Shown: piece after piece, positions 25,087 to 34,983 of the stretch | Position numbering within the stretch: position 1 is the stretch's first letter | Layout of the letters: each line of letters starts with the position of its first letter | Origin: Akkermansiaceae bacterium | GTDB taxonomy: Bacteria; Verrucomicrobiota; Verrucomicrobiia; Verrucomicrobiales; Akkermansiaceae | Assembly (NCBI GenBank): GCA_015061985.1 | Contig: SUVN01000012.1 | Span: 1 to 64,000 of the forward strand | Reading direction: 5' to 3' | DNA length: 64,000 nt | Position numbers and translations under genes: made by a program | Notes under the pieces: model-generated | Seen by the model: the letters and a program-made list of their open reading frames with translations, nothing else | Databases searched by the model: none | What the model was told of the DNA's origin: nothing

Positions 25087-26556
25087 TCAGGGCCGTTCCC
25101 TCAGTGGGGGCAGCCAACGCCCCACCGATTTCTGACGCAACATGCTGTATAACTCTTTATACGCGCTATCACAAAGCAAATGCAATCCCCCAAAGTACAG
25201 CAAGAATGCCGAACTGCCTCCCACCACCAGCTGAAGAACAAAGTGCCAATCCGTCAGGGTACACAACCAGGCAGGCGCACAGGATATAGCCGCATAAATA
25301 ACATAGGGCATATAGTCTTTCTGCTGTTTCCACCAAGTTAACCCTGTTATCCTGCCAACAAAATATGTATTAAAAATAATGGCGATGTGCGTATATAGAA
25401 CTGCCGCCCAACAGATTGCCTCCACGCTAATAGTTGCAGCAAAAAGCAACAACGACAAAGAAATAATCTTTTTTACAATTTCCAATCCCAACATCAAATT
25501 CGCCTTACCTTTGACCATCAATAAGCTCAGGTTTATAGAACTTATGTGATCTACAGCAACCCCCAAAGCAATTACTCTGAGAAACACGGCACACCCCAAC
25601 CAATCCGATCCATACAACAGCTCGACAACGGGCTTTCCCATAGCTAAAAGCCACATACATATCCATGCTATGACCAATGTACTTATTCTGATGTACATTC
25701 TATACGCAGGAATCAGGCGCTCGTTATCATCCTGAACAGTCGCCAAAACCGGATAAAGCACGCCTCCAAGAACACTACTTATAGTTGACGGGAGCATATT
25801 CGTCACATGCACCCCTCGAGTATACAATCCCAGTTGTGCAGGCGAATAAAATTTTCCGATAATGAAGGTACGTATTTCCCGATATAAAATATGAAGTATT
25901 CCACCATAGGCCAATTTTGCACCAAAAGAAAACAGCGAGATGAAAGATTGCCCCGAAAACAGGAATCGGGGTTTCCATGGAGAAATGTACCACACAATAA
26001 CGAGATTCAGAACAGATGAAACAACATTCTGCCACATCAAAGCCCATACGCCCCATCCCATCCAAGCAAGAACAAGACACACAGGCATGCCAGCAATAGC
26101 TGTAATGGTATTAACAATAGCAGGAGTCTTAAAATCTCTGCGACATTGATACAGCGTCCAGTGAACACTAGCACAGCTGTTCAGAAACATCATAACGGCC
26201 GATACTTGAGTCAACAATAATAACTCCGGCTGGTTATAGAATGATGCGAACCACGGAGCCAACAGAAAAAGCAGAAGCCCCATCACCAAGCTCATAACCA
26301 GATTGAACCAGAACATGGTATTCACATCCTCATCCGTCCTATCCTGCTTACGAATAAGCGCTACCCCAAACCCAGCCGATGCCAACTGATTGGCAACGGC
26401 AAAAAATATCGCAGTAAGCCCCACTATACCCATCTCGGTCGGGGTTATAAGTCGCGCCAGCACCATCCCATAAAACAGCTGTAGGGGCTGCAGAGTAAAC
26501 TTCTGCAACATACCCCATTTTACGCCGCTGATGGTCTCTTTCTTTAGCCGACTCAT
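25087..26556 (-). CDS. Polysaccharide flippase (MOP superfamily, Wzx/WzxC-like)
   Basis: The 489-residue protein has about 12-14 membrane segments. It opens like WzxC-type exporters (ETISGVKWGMLQKFTLQPLQ, RLITPTEMGIVGL, ASAGFGVALIRK). It likely moves lipid-linked sugar repeat units across the inner membrane for surface polysaccharide assembly. It follows the LicD-fusion gene by nine bases. The region is clearly more AT-rich than the core genes, a common mark of surface-glycan loci exchanged between strains. Confidence 0.9.
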   Translation of the reverse strand: MSRLKKETISGVKWGMLQKFTLQPLQLFYGMVLARLITPTEMGIVGLTAIFFAVANQLASAGFGVALIRKQDRTDEDVNTMFWFNLVMSLVMGLLLFLLAPWFASFYNQPELLLLTQVSAVMMFLNSCASVHWTLYQCRRDFKTPAIVNTITAIAGMPVCLVLAWMGWGVWALMWQNVVSSVLNLVIVWYISPWKPRFLFSGQSFISLFSFGAKLAYGGILHILYREIRTFIIGKFYSPAQLGLYTRGVHVTNMLPSTISSVLGGVLYPVLATVQDDNERLIPAYRMYIRISTLVIAWICMWLLAMGKPVVELLYGSDWLGCAVFLRVIALGVAVDHISSINLSLLMVKGKANLMLGLEIVKKIISLSLLLFAATISVEAICWAAVLYTHIAIIFNTYFVGRITGLTWWKQQKDYMPYVIYAAISCAPAWLCTLTDWHFVLQLVVGGSSAFLLYFGGLHLLCDSAYKELYSMLRQKSVGRWLPPLRERP

Positions 26557-26565
26557 TTTCTCAGT

Positions 26566-28005
26566 CTAATGCAACCTGTAAGCTTTAAGTATTCCTTGCC
26601 TTTTTTCTTCAGGAGGCAGCGTCATGTAATCCCCGAACAATTCACTCAAATGAGCATGGTAGTTCGAAGGAACACGAAACTTTCTACCTTCAAACTCCAT
26701 TAACATGTAATGCTCAAATTCATCGGGTCTCATGGACAAAAGTTTTCTTTCATTCGCTTCCAATGACATTATCCTGATTTTGTCTGTTGTCCCCCAAGGA
26801 TACTTATGAATGATTAATGATATTTCCTGTAATGCTTTTTTAAGTTTGCGCTTAGAAAACAGCATATACTTCAATCTGCTCATCACTCTCAACAACGAAG
26901 GAGGCTGCATACAGGCGCGGGTGCGAGCAACGGACTTCCATATCCCATCTATCTGCTGTTGAGCCTGTTCACAATCATTGCTTAATGCGTAAGCAGGAAA
27001 AATGTCTATCGCAATCGGGTGAGAATGTTTCCTATCTCGCCCCGGCACGAATGTTAATGTATTTCTTTCAACCAACATGGCAAAAGGAATCCCGACACTC
27101 TTTTGCATTCCATGCAGTAGTTCTACATTTTCAGCAGTATTCACCTCATCAAAAATGCGAAGTAATTTCTCATAATCAGGAAGGGGCATCGCCACATCAA
27201 CATCGTCATCCCACGGTATAAAGCCCTTATGCCGAACAGCCCCAATCAGCGAGCCGTAGCACAAAAAATAACGAAGACCGTGTGCGTTACATATACAATC
27301 GAATGTAGTCAACAAGTTAAGGCAAATCCCTTGAACTTCCGGCAAAGATAATGACTGCGCATTCCTTGGGGGGCGATTTTTTCTTTCGATAAAACGCCGG
27401 TACATACTGTACAAACGCGTATACGAACCATCATGCCTATATTTGGCATGAACACGAATCCAACTGGTAACCAATGCCTTCCATCTTCTGAGAACAGAAT
27501 AAGTTCCACTCAGTTCCTTTCTGAACACAATACTTCTGTAATTTCTTTTCGGATAATGGGTGAAATACCATTTTTTGAACCCGCAAGCTATATGGTACGC
27601 CTGTGAACTCAAGGCCTTACAACTTGTATCCGTAACAAGATACGCACAACCGGCATTTTTTGCAAAATTCTCAAGTTCCAGATGAAGCCGTTTCCCCAAC
27701 CCTTTTCCTTTATAATCCGGCAAAACGGATACAGATTGTCCCATAAAATAAACAGAATCTTCAGTCTTTATCAACTTTCCTCCTCGATACGCAACGATTC
27801 TGTCATCATCACGGATTATAAAGATTTGGCAATCACGCAAAAAAAACTTCAAGTTCTCTAATGATATGTCACACAGCGCCATATTCACGCCTTTTTTTCT
27901 ATGCTCACGAAAACCAGCCTCTGTCACATGTTGGATTTCATTCCAATCTGCCTCAGATAATTCGTTATAAAAACACGACTCCACATCAAATTTCATAAAC
28001 TTCAC
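26566..28005 (-). CDS. GNAT acetyltransferase fused to LicD-family phosphotransferase
   Basis: Residues 10-170 form a GNAT fold with the acetyl-CoA loop DYKGKGLGKRLHLELE and AYHIACGFKKW. Residues 235-340 match LicD: YFLCYGSLIGAVRHKGF followed by IPWDDDVDVAMPLPDYEKLL, whose acidic triplet binds metal. LicD proteins transfer phosphocholine or related head groups from CDP carriers to glycans. The 479-residue fusion could both acetylate and phospho-decorate a surface sugar, though the acceptor is unknown. It is encoded between the flippase and a cytidylyltransferase, which fits that role. The start ATG at 28005 lacks a clear Shine-Dalgarno. Confidence 0.88.
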   Translation of the reverse strand: MKFMKFDVESCFYNELSEADWNEIQHVTEAGFREHRKKGVNMALCDISLENLKFFLRDCQIFIIRDDDRIVAYRGGKLIKTEDSVYFMGQSVSVLPDYKGKGLGKRLHLELENFAKNAGCAYLVTDTSCKALSSQAYHIACGFKKWYFTHYPKRNYRSIVFRKELSGTYSVLRRWKALVTSWIRVHAKYRHDGSYTRLYSMYRRFIERKNRPPRNAQSLSLPEVQGICLNLLTTFDCICNAHGLRYFLCYGSLIGAVRHKGFIPWDDDVDVAMPLPDYEKLLRIFDEVNTAENVELLHGMQKSVGIPFAMLVERNTLTFVPGRDRKHSHPIAIDIFPAYALSNDCEQAQQQIDGIWKSVARTRACMQPPSLLRVMSRLKYMLFSKRKLKKALQEISLIIHKYPWGTTDKIRIMSLEANERKLLSMRPDEFEHYMLMEFEGRKFRVPSNYHAHLSELFGDYMTLPPEEKRQGILKAYRLH

Positions 28006-28023
28006 AAACGTTAATACTTTTAT

Positions 28024-28337
28024 TTATAAGCTAAATTCTCTCATCATCATTTCCCGCTGATAGTTCTTCAGCTTCATCGCAACTGTACCACCCAGCAGAT
28101 AAATATCCTCAGGCATATTGAAATACGGGCAAAGAAACTTGTACTTGAAAAACTGAGACTTTGCTCTAATTCTTTCAGTAACCCTGCCGATGCGGTCAGT
28201 ACGCCAATTGGCAATAATTCACCCACATCCACAAAAATCCGTCATAACAAACAACATGTGCTGCAGTATCAGCAATTGTCACCCATTGTTTCATCATTAC
28301 ACGAACTTCTCCAGCAGACTCCTCCTGTATGGGAAAT
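28024..28337 (-). pseudogene. Broken gene remnant between cytidylyltransferase and LicD fusion
   Basis: Two minus-strand frames abut here. One encodes QEESAGEVRVMMKQW...FLWMWVNYCQLAY and stops near 28200. The next frame, shifted by one base, continues TDRIGRVTERIRAKSQFF... to PEDIYLLGGTVAMKL and stops at 28024. The composition is protein-like (aromatic and charged, no low complexity), and both pieces lack a proper start. It looks like the C-terminal 100 residues of a frameshifted and N-terminally deleted gene, perhaps a glycan-modifying enzyme. The family is not recognised. It fills the 362-base gap. Confidence 0.5.
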
Positions 28338-28367
28338 TAAAACCTCATACCTCTCGCATCTACAGGA

Positions 28368-28826
28368 TTAGTCTACCTTTGTGTCCATAGGAAGGTGAGT
28401 ATCAGCCGTATGCTGGAGCTTTTTATAACGAGTCCAGATACGCTCTTTAAGCTCAGATGAGCTGATACCTTCACCATATGGGAAGTAAATAACCGTGACT
28501 CCCAGCTCCTCCAGATAATCGTACTTGCCGACCCAGTCATCCCCCACAACGAAGATGTCAAAATGCAACTTCTTCACCTTATCCGTGTGATTCAACGACT
28601 TCTGAGGAATCACAATATCCGGATACTTGAGCGCTTTAACCAAGGCGATGCGCTCTTCAAACGGAATAATCGGCTGAGATTTGTACGAAGCAACAAGTTC
28701 ATCCGTGTTAACGCCGACAATGAGGATATCGCCCAGCTGCCGCGCATACTCAATCATCTTGAGATGGTTGGCATGCAGCATATCAAACGTACCGGATGTA
28801 TAAACAACACTTTTACCGTGAATCAT
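28368..28826 (-). CDS. Cytidylyltransferase (TagD/glycerol-3-phosphate type)
   Basis: The 152-residue enzyme carries the nucleotidyltransferase signatures TSGTFDMLHANHLKMIEYA (HxxH-like, with the first His replaced by Met-Leu context), VGDDWVGKYDYLEELG and YFPYGEGISSSELK. Such enzymes make CDP-glycerol, CDP-ethanolamine or similar carriers from CTP. With a PLP aminotransferase six bases upstream and LicD downstream, it probably prepares a CDP- or CMP-linked head group for glycan decoration. The exact substrate is not determinable. Confidence 0.9.
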   Translation of the reverse strand: MIHGKSVVYTSGTFDMLHANHLKMIEYARQLGDILIVGVNTDELVASYKSQPIIPFEERIALVKALKYPDIVIPQKSLNHTDKVKKLHFDIFVVGDDWVGKYDYLEELGVTVIYFPYGEGISSSELKERIWTRYKKLQHTADTHLPMDTKVD

Positions 28827-28832
28827 GATTCC

Positions 28833-29897
28833 TTATCTGGTCAGAGTTTTAATAGCGGCGATAAGAGCATCTGCATCAGCATTCGTGAGATTACCGGCAT
28901 GCGATATTCTCAACATACTGTGAGCCAGCGCCCCCCCGCAGGGATTAACATAAAAATCATACTCCCTGCTAAGCCGCAGGAAAAGCTGGTGCGCATCCAC
29001 ACTGCCGGTCAGCAGGGGAGTCAGCATATTAGACAACGGGTAATCCCTGCACACGGCAAGTCCGGCTGCCTCTGCCTGTTTCCGAAAATATTGACAGCGC
29101 TTACGGATGCCTTCCAGCCACGACTCCAATCCCCCCTGCTCCTCAATGTAGGTCAGCATGGCATCCAGCTCGTGCATAATGGCAACTGCCGGCGTATAAG
29201 GAGTCTGCCAGCGCTCCATATTGGTCAAGTAATCACCGAAATTGAAATAACTACAACGGCAGCGTCCCCGACGGTGTGCCAGAGCTCGGGCGCTGAGAGC
29301 AACAAAAGACATACCGGCAGAAAGGCAGAGACCTTTCTGAGAACTGAAAATGGTGACATCTATGCCGTACCGCTGCATGTCGTAGGGATCCACCATAAAC
29401 GTGCTGATAGCATCCACAATCAGCAATAGATTATTCTCACGGCAGAAGCGGCTGAGCATCTCTATATCGTACAGCTGCCCGGTCGAAGTCTCGTGCAAAT
29501 TGACAAGCAAAGCCGTATAGCCCCGTCCTGCGAATGGAAGAAGATGCGACTCCCGAAGTGCTTCTCCTACTCCCAGCGTGACTGCGGAATGCGGTATCTC
29601 ATGGTGCTGCAGCAGCTGGCAAAAACGCGCGCCGAACGAACCACCATTAATCACCAACGCATTGTCCTCTTCCGGGGAAAGCAGATTATCCACAGTAGCC
29701 TCCATAGCACCGGTACCGGATGCCGCAAAGTAAAGAAGTCTCCCCCCTTCTTCCAGTCCGATATACCCCCCCAGCCGCCGCATACAACTCTCCACAAGCG
29801 ATGAATATTCCGCTGTACGGAAATAGGGAATATCTTTTCTGTACACCTCCCTTGTGCAGGGATACGACTCCACGGGACCAACTGTAAAAAGCTTCAT
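28833..29897 (-). CDS. Class V PLP aminotransferase (PhnW/alanine-glyoxylate type)
   Basis: The 354-residue enzyme shows FTVGPVESYPCTREVY, AASGTGAMEATVDNLL, LVNLHETSTGQLYDIE, VDAISTFMVDPYDM and the PLP lysine in FSSQKGLCLSAGMSFVALS. This fold includes 2-aminoethylphosphonate:pyruvate and serine:glyoxylate transaminases. Its place at the head of an operon with a cytidylyltransferase and LicD suggests it makes an amino-alcohol or aminophosphonate head group. PEP mutase and phosphonopyruvate decarboxylase are not in the window, so a phosphonate route is unproven. It has its own promoter. Confidence 0.85.
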   Translation of the reverse strand: MKLFTVGPVESYPCTREVYRKDIPYFRTAEYSSLVESCMRRLGGYIGLEEGGRLLYFAASGTGAMEATVDNLLSPEEDNALVINGGSFGARFCQLLQHHEIPHSAVTLGVGEALRESHLLPFAGRGYTALLVNLHETSTGQLYDIEMLSRFCRENNLLLIVDAISTFMVDPYDMQRYGIDVTIFSSQKGLCLSAGMSFVALSARALAHRRGRCRCSYFNFGDYLTNMERWQTPYTPAVAIMHELDAMLTYIEEQGGLESWLEGIRKRCQYFRKQAEAAGLAVCRDYPLSNMLTPLLTGSVDAHQLFLRLSREYDFYVNPCGGALAHSMLRISHAGNLTNADADALIAAIKTLTR

Positions 29898-29928
29898 AAA
29901 ACAACTAACTAAAATAACCTCGTTGGTG

Positions 29929-29956
29929 ATTGTAGCATAGAAACATTATTTGTAAA
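29929..29956 (-). promoter_or_regulatory. Promoter of the surface-decoration operon
   Basis: On the minus strand TTTACA (29956-29951), 16 bases, TACAAT (29934-29929). Both are 5/6. The predicted RNA start near 29922 gives a leader of about 25 bases before the aminotransferase gene. Confidence 0.7.
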
Positions 29957-29988
29957 GACTAATTACAAAAGCGGCATCTGCTACTCGT

Positions 29989-31470
29989 TCAAAAAAGCAC
30001 ATTACGCATATCTCCGGTTTTCAGGAATGCCGTATGGAAAGAGAACGCATATTCCAGAGTATGAGGAGTGTGCCCACCTTCCGACAGCTCCAGATACCGA
30101 TTCAGCAAGGGGCGGTAATCAGGATGCGCGCAGTTATTAATAATAAGGCGCGCCCGCTCCCGGGGAGATTTTCCTCTCAAATCTGCAACTCCCTGCTCAG
30201 TGACCAGAATATCCACATCATGCTCGGGCTGGTCCGTATGGCTCACCATCGGAACGATAGACGATATCGTTCCATTTTTTGCCGTGGACGGGCAGGAGAA
30301 AATGGTGTACGCGGCAGCTCGGGCATAATCACACGAGCCCCCTATACCATTCATCATCTGTTTGCCGAAGAAATGAGTGGAATTGACATTACCGAAAATG
30401 TCCGCCTCAATGGCCGTATTCATACTGATGACACCCATGCGGCGAATAATCTCCGGATTATTGGAGATTTCCGTAGGGCGTAAAAGAATCTTATCCTTGA
30501 AAAAATCAAAGTTCTCGTAAAATTCTTTCTGCAAATCTTCGGTAACGGTTATCGTACTGCTCGACACAAACTTACAGCGACCGCTCTTCAGCAGATCAAT
30601 CACCGAATTTTGAGCAACCTCGGTATACATGCAAAAAGGCGGAATGATTTCAGAGTCTTTCAACGATATCAACACCGCGTTGGCCACATTGCCGATACCG
30701 CTCTGAATGGGGGAAAAAACTTTCGGGATACGCCCCTCAACATATTCTTTCTCCAGAAAGCGCACGATATTCAGTCCTATTCTATCCGTCACAGGCGAAC
30801 TGTGCTTAAAAGCGGGCACCGGATCCGGCAAATGCGTTTCTACAACACCAACGATTTTGGCGGGATCCACTTTCAGCGTCCCGCGCCCCACTCGCTCCCA
30901 CGGCTTCGTGATATTGATTGGTTGACGGTTGGGATAATCATCCGGCAGGAAAACGTCATGAATCTCACACAACCGGGGAGAATGATAGGTATTCAACTCC
31001 AGAATAATTCTGTCTGCCATCATACAGAAGCCGGCATTATTGCTGGAGCTGGTCGTGAAGGTCAGCTCTCCGTCATCAGAAACGTGACTGACTTCCACAA
31101 TAGCAGTATCCACTTTTGGTATGTGTCCATACCGCATCGCCTGTGTTACAACGGAAAGATGCATGTCGATGTACTGCGTATCCCCTCCATTGATTTTGCC
31201 TCTTAAATCAGGGTTTGACTGATATGGCATGCGGCGCTCCAACGCATCTGAACGTGCAAGAATACCATCTGCGTCAGGGTGGGTTGAACCACCACTCATC
31301 AGAGAAATGCGAAATTCTCTTCCGGCCTCGTGCTCACTCAACGCCTTGCGCGCTATAGCCGCCGGCACCACCTTCACGGCACCTGCCGCCGTAAGTCCGC
31401 TTACGCCGACACACTCACCATTTCGTATGAGTGCAGCCGCCTCGTCCGCAGTTATTTTTTTGAAACCCAT
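29989..31470 (-). CDS. Acetyl-CoA hydrolase/transferase family CoA-transferase
   Basis: The 493-residue enzyme belongs to the succinyl-CoA:acetate CoA-transferase (Ach1/Cat1/ScpC) family: VGVSGLTAAGAVKVVP, MSGGSTHPDADGI, HVSDDGELTFTTSSSNN, the catalytic Glu in MYTEVAQNSVIDLL, GIGGSCDYARAA, and VTEQGVADLRGKSPRERA. It swaps CoA between acetate and succinate or propionate, consistent with acetate- and propionate-forming fermentation in this lineage. Its start has a good Shine-Dalgarno (GAGGAAA, 5-6 bases spacing), unlike most genes here. Confidence 0.93.
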   Translation of the reverse strand: MGFKKITADEAAALIRNGECVGVSGLTAAGAVKVVPAAIARKALSEHEAGREFRISLMSGGSTHPDADGILARSDALERRMPYQSNPDLRGKINGGDTQYIDMHLSVVTQAMRYGHIPKVDTAIVEVSHVSDDGELTFTTSSSNNAGFCMMADRIILELNTYHSPRLCEIHDVFLPDDYPNRQPINITKPWERVGRGTLKVDPAKIVGVVETHLPDPVPAFKHSSPVTDRIGLNIVRFLEKEYVEGRIPKVFSPIQSGIGNVANAVLISLKDSEIIPPFCMYTEVAQNSVIDLLKSGRCKFVSSSTITVTEDLQKEFYENFDFFKDKILLRPTEISNNPEIIRRMGVISMNTAIEADIFGNVNSTHFFGKQMMNGIGGSCDYARAAAYTIFSCPSTAKNGTISSIVPMVSHTDQPEHDVDILVTEQGVADLRGKSPRERARLIINNCAHPDYRPLLNRYLELSEGGHTPHTLEYAFSFHTAFLKTGDMRNVLF

Positions 31471-31780
31471 TTTATTTCCTCACTTCGAAAGAAGCGGCAT
31501 TCTACCACACAACAGCACCTATGTACAGCACGATAATGAAATTATGGCCGATAAAGGGAGTAAAAGTGAAAAGCATGGCTATTTTCTCTCGGAAAAAAAG
31601 AAACTTTCGTCTACTATTTCCCGGGAAAGCGGAGGGGGTGTATTTTTTTCAGGGGCACGGCACAGGAAATCGTCTTCTTGCATAAAAAGTGCGTTTTTCC
31701 CTGTCATGACGCGGTGCGCGACACTTTCGGCATCTTGACGAATTGCGGGGAACATGTTACAGTCCGGATAAGCAACTATT
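31471..31780. other. Divergent intergenic region, CoA-transferase and leuC
   Basis: This 310-base gap has no supported gene. It holds the CoA-transferase promoter on the minus strand (TGTACA 31527-31522, 17 bases, TAGAAT 31504-31499) and the leuC promoter near 31735-31763. A 12-base palindrome, TTTCCCGGGAAA-like, lies at 31618-31629 between them and could be a regulator site. Confidence 0.55.
31735..31763 (+). promoter_or_regulatory. Promoter of leuC
   Basis: TTGACG (31735-31740), 17 bases, TACAGT (31758-31763). The ATG lies 17 bases further on, so the leader is about 11 bases and has no Shine-Dalgarno. Confidence 0.65.
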
Positions 31781-33193
31781 ATGGGCAAGACATTATACCG
31801 GAAAGTATGGGAGGCGCACACCGTCGGCACGCTGCCGGACGGGCGTACGCAGTTGTTCATCGCTACTCATCTGATGCACGAGGTGACCTCACCCCAGGCA
31901 TTCGCCATGCTGCGCGAGCTGAACCTGCCCGTGCTGCACCCGGAGCGTACCTTTGCCACGGTGGACCACATCATCCCCACGGATAATCAGTGCGAACCCT
32001 TTGCCGACCCCCGCGCCGCAACGATGCTTCAGGCGCTGCGCAGCAATTGCAAGGAACACGGTATCCGCCTCTTCGACCTCGCCAGCGGCCGCCAGGGCAT
32101 TGTCCACATGGTTGGCCCGGAGCTGGGTATCACGCAGCCCGGCATGACCATCGTCTGCGGAGATTCCCACACCGCCACGCACGGTGCCATGGGCGCTGTG
32201 GCCATGGGTATCGGCACCACACAGGTGCGCGACGTGCTGGCCACGCAGACACTGGCCATGAGCCCCCTGAAAGTGCGCAATGTGCGCGTGGAAGGCACGC
32301 TGCGCCCCGGCGTGACAGCCAAGGACGTGGCGCTGCATATCATCGGCAGGCTGGGTGCCAACGGCGGTCTGGGCTATGCGTATGAGTTCGGCGGCTCCGC
32401 CATTGAGAATATGGAGATGGACGGTCGTCTGACGCTCTGCAACCTGGCCATTGAAGGTGCTGCCCGCTGCGGCTACATCAACCCGGATGAAAAGACCTTC
32501 GCCTACCTGAAAGGCCGCCCATATGCACCGAAGGGTGCGGACTGGGATGCTGCGGTAGAGCGCTGGAAGAGCTTTGCCAGCGATGCAGATGCAGAATATG
32601 ACGATGTGGTCATCATCCCGGCAGAGGAGATTGAGCCTACTGTCACCTGGGGCATTTCCCCGGACATGAACATCGGCATTTCCGGCTCCGTTCCCTCCCC
32701 GGAGGATGCCCGCGATGCCGAAGGCCGCAAAGCCTACACCACGGCGCTGGAGTACATGAAGCTCACGCCCGGGCAGCCGATAAAGGGGCTGCCGGTGGAT
32801 GTGGCATTCATCGGCTCCTGCACCAATGGGCGCATTTCCGACTTCCGCGCCGTTGCCCCGCTCATTGCCGGGCGCAAGGTGGCACCGGGGGTGAAGGCTC
32901 TGGCCGTACCCGGTTCCCAGATGACCGCGCAGCAGTGCGAGGAAGAAGGCATTGCCCGGATTTTCCGCGATGCCGGCTTCGAATGGCGACTCCCCGGCTG
33001 CTCCATGTGTCTGGCCATGAACCCGGACCGTCTGGTGGGCGACCAGATTTGCGCCAGCACCAGCAACCGCAACTTCAAGGGACGCCAGGGCAGCCCCACA
33101 GGTCGCACACTGCTGATGAGCCCGCTGATGGCCGCCGCCGCCGCCCTCACCGGCCGCGTTTCCGACCCGCGCGAGGTATTCGACATTGCCTGA
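31781..33193 (+). CDS. leuC: 3-isopropylmalate dehydratase, large subunit
   Basis: This 470-residue subunit isomerises isopropylmalate in leucine synthesis with a [4Fe-4S] cluster. Cluster cysteines are in [12 protein letters not shown] and [13 protein letters not shown]. Other marks are [23 protein letters not shown], and the C-terminal [12 protein letters not shown]. The length matches LeuC of the LeuC1 type. leuD follows 29 bases later. leuA and leuB are not in the window. Confidence 0.96.
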   Translation: MGKTLYRKVWEAHTVGTLPDGRTQLFIATHLMHEVTSPQAFAMLRELNLPVLHPERTFATVDHIIPTDNQCEPFADPRAATMLQALRSNCKEHGIRLFDLASGRQGIVHMVGPELGITQPGMTIVCGDSHTATHGAMGAVAMGIGTTQVRDVLATQTLAMSPLKVRNVRVEGTLRPGVTAKDVALHIIGRLGANGGLGYAYEFGGSAIENMEMDGRLTLCNLAIEGAARCGYINPDEKTFAYLKGRPYAPKGADWDAAVERWKSFASDADAEYDDVVIIPAEEIEPTVTWGISPDMNIGISGSVPSPEDARDAEGRKAYTTALEYMKLTPGQPIKGLPVDVAFIGSCTNGRISDFRAVAPLIAGRKVAPGVKALAVPGSQMTAQQCEEEGIARIFRDAGFEWRLPGCSMCLAMNPDRLVGDQICASTSNRNFKGRQGSPTGRTLLMSPLMAAAAALTGRVSDPREVFDIA

Positions 33194-33222
33194 TGTGAAC
33201 CGCTAACCTCTTTTTACCGAAC

Positions 33223-33825
33223 ATGCCTCTCAACAAAATCATTTCCATTTCCGGCAAGGCCGTTCCCGTTCCCGGAGCGGACATGGACACGGACCGCATC
33301 ATCCCCGCCCGCTTCCTCAAGTGCGTGACCTTTGATGAGCTGGCCGGCACCATGTTCCATGATGAGCGTTTCAACGATGACGGCAGCTCCAAGGGCCACC
33401 CCATTGATGCCCCGCAGCACGCAGGTGCCGCCATCATCCTGGGCGGTGAGAACTTCGGCTGCGGCTCCTCCCGAGAGCACGCCCCGCAGGCTATCAAGCG
33501 CTCCGGTATCCGCGCCATCGTGGCGGAAAGCTTCGCGGAAATCTTCTTCGGCAACAGCTCCGGCATTGGCCTGCCCTGCGTCTGTGCCGCCCGCGAGGAT
33601 ATTCTGGCAGCCACAGAGCTGACCACGCAGAAGCCGGACACTGTCTGGACAGTAGACCTGGCCGGCATGACGCTGAGCTGCGCAGAGGCCACCTATCCCG
33701 TCCGCATGCCGGCAGAGCCGCGCGAGGCGCTCATGCAGGGCCGCTGGGATGCCGTGGTGGAGCTGATGAACGCCCCGGAGGCCGTGGCCGCTCTGGCTGC
33801 AAAACTCCCCCGCCCCACGCTGTAA
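33223..33825 (+). CDS. leuD: 3-isopropylmalate dehydratase, small subunit
   Basis: This 200-residue subunit completes the isomerase with LeuC. Evidence: VPVPGADMDTDRIIPARFLK near the start, AAIILGGENFGCGSSREHAP and IVAESFAEIFFGNSSGIGLP, all standard LeuD/aconitase swivel-domain motifs. It is in an operon with leuC. Confidence 0.96.
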   Translation: MPLNKIISISGKAVPVPGADMDTDRIIPARFLKCVTFDELAGTMFHDERFNDDGSSKGHPIDAPQHAGAAIILGGENFGCGSSREHAPQAIKRSGIRAIVAESFAEIFFGNSSGIGLPCVCAAREDILAATELTTQKPDTVWTVDLAGMTLSCAEATYPVRMPAEPREALMQGRWDAVVELMNAPEAVAALAAKLPRPTL

Positions 33826-33848
33826 CAATCTTCCCCCCTTTTCCGACC

Positions 33849-34964
33849 ATGCTGGCCCAGATTGCACCTCTGATCACCCGCGGCGTTGTGGACAACACAA
33901 CGCCCGGTTATGTGGAGCTGCGTCTGTGGGGTATTGATGAGGGAGAACCCATCGACATCCTGCTCACGGGCAACTGTCTGTCAGACATCGCCGGCTGCCG
34001 CGTGAGCTTCACCAACAAGAGCCCCCTGCCCCACCCGGGCAAGGAGCACCCCGTCCTCAAAGGTCTGCGGGAGGACACCCGCGCCACCCGCGCCGGGGAT
34101 ATGACCCTCTCCCGCCGCCTGCCGGAGCAGGACAACCGCCGCGCCATCACCAATGTGCTCTCTCTGGAGTTCTTCCTGGTGCCGGAGACACGCGTGCTCA
34201 TCGAGATGAGCAGCTTCGAGTTCGAAATCTCCCTGCCCCAGTGGCAGATGAGCTGGGCAGAGGCCAACGCTCAGATGTTCCTGAACATGGAGGCGCTCCG
34301 CGCCCATGTGGAGTGGAATATGGAGCACTTCGACGGCCCGGGCATGGCCGATTTGCGCCGCACGGACTTCCCCGCCTGCGAATGGGACAAACGGCTCAAC
34401 CACGCAGAGGCCGCCATGGCCATCTTCCCCACCATCCGCGAGAAATACCGCTACCAGCTCAACGGCTACAACTCTCTGGCCTACGTCATGGGCCGCCACG
34501 ATATCCTGGCGCAGAAGGCCGCGGAAGATGAGGCCCAGATGCCGCCCGACCCGCAGGAAACAGCGCGGGAATGGGAGGTGGTGGACTTTGTGGAGCCCGC
34601 CTACGCCGCAGAGGTGAAGCGAGCGCTGCACCACCCGCTGTTCATGGAGACATCACACCTCACCTCCATTGTGCACCAGACCCTGCTGAGCAAGCCGCAG
34701 CAGAATCCGGCGGTGGAAGAGTTTGTGAACGACTACGCCGGGCTGGTCAGCCACATTCTGGCCACCATCCTGCTGACCCGCCAGAAAGAGTTTTCGCTGG
34801 AACTGGCCTGCAAACGCATCGCCATCCTCATCCTGCGGGTGCAGGCGCTCGCCGGGCGCGGCTCAAAGCTGATGAGTGAAAGTGCCGCCCGGCTGCTGCA
34901 GGAAGCCGCAGCCGCCCTGCTGTCGCGGCTGGAAGATTTTGACACCCGGCTGCGCCGCCGCTGA
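33849..34964 (+). CDS. Conserved-looking protein of unknown function
   Basis: The 371-residue product has no signal peptide. Its first 120 residues are beta-rich (YVELRLWGIDEGEPIDILLT, SLEFFLVPETRVLIEMSSFEFEI) and the rest is helical, acidic and amphipathic (ALRAHVEWNMEHFDGPGMADLRR, LSHILATILLTRQKEFSLEL). Codon use and GC match the leu genes. It starts 23 bases after leuD and ends 19 bases before the DeoR regulator, so it is probably part of that operon. I do not recognise the family. Confidence 0.75.
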   Translation: MLAQIAPLITRGVVDNTTPGYVELRLWGIDEGEPIDILLTGNCLSDIAGCRVSFTNKSPLPHPGKEHPVLKGLREDTRATRAGDMTLSRRLPEQDNRRAITNVLSLEFFLVPETRVLIEMSSFEFEISLPQWQMSWAEANAQMFLNMEALRAHVEWNMEHFDGPGMADLRRTDFPACEWDKRLNHAEAAMAIFPTIREKYRYQLNGYNSLAYVMGRHDILAQKAAEDEAQMPPDPQETAREWEVVDFVEPAYAAEVKRALHHPLFMETSHLTSIVHQTLLSKPQQNPAVEEFVNDYAGLVSHILATILLTRQKEFSLELACKRIAILILRVQALAGRGSKLMSESAARLLQEAAAALLSRLEDFDTRLRRR

Positions 34965-34983
34965 CCCCCGTCTCCACGCCGCC

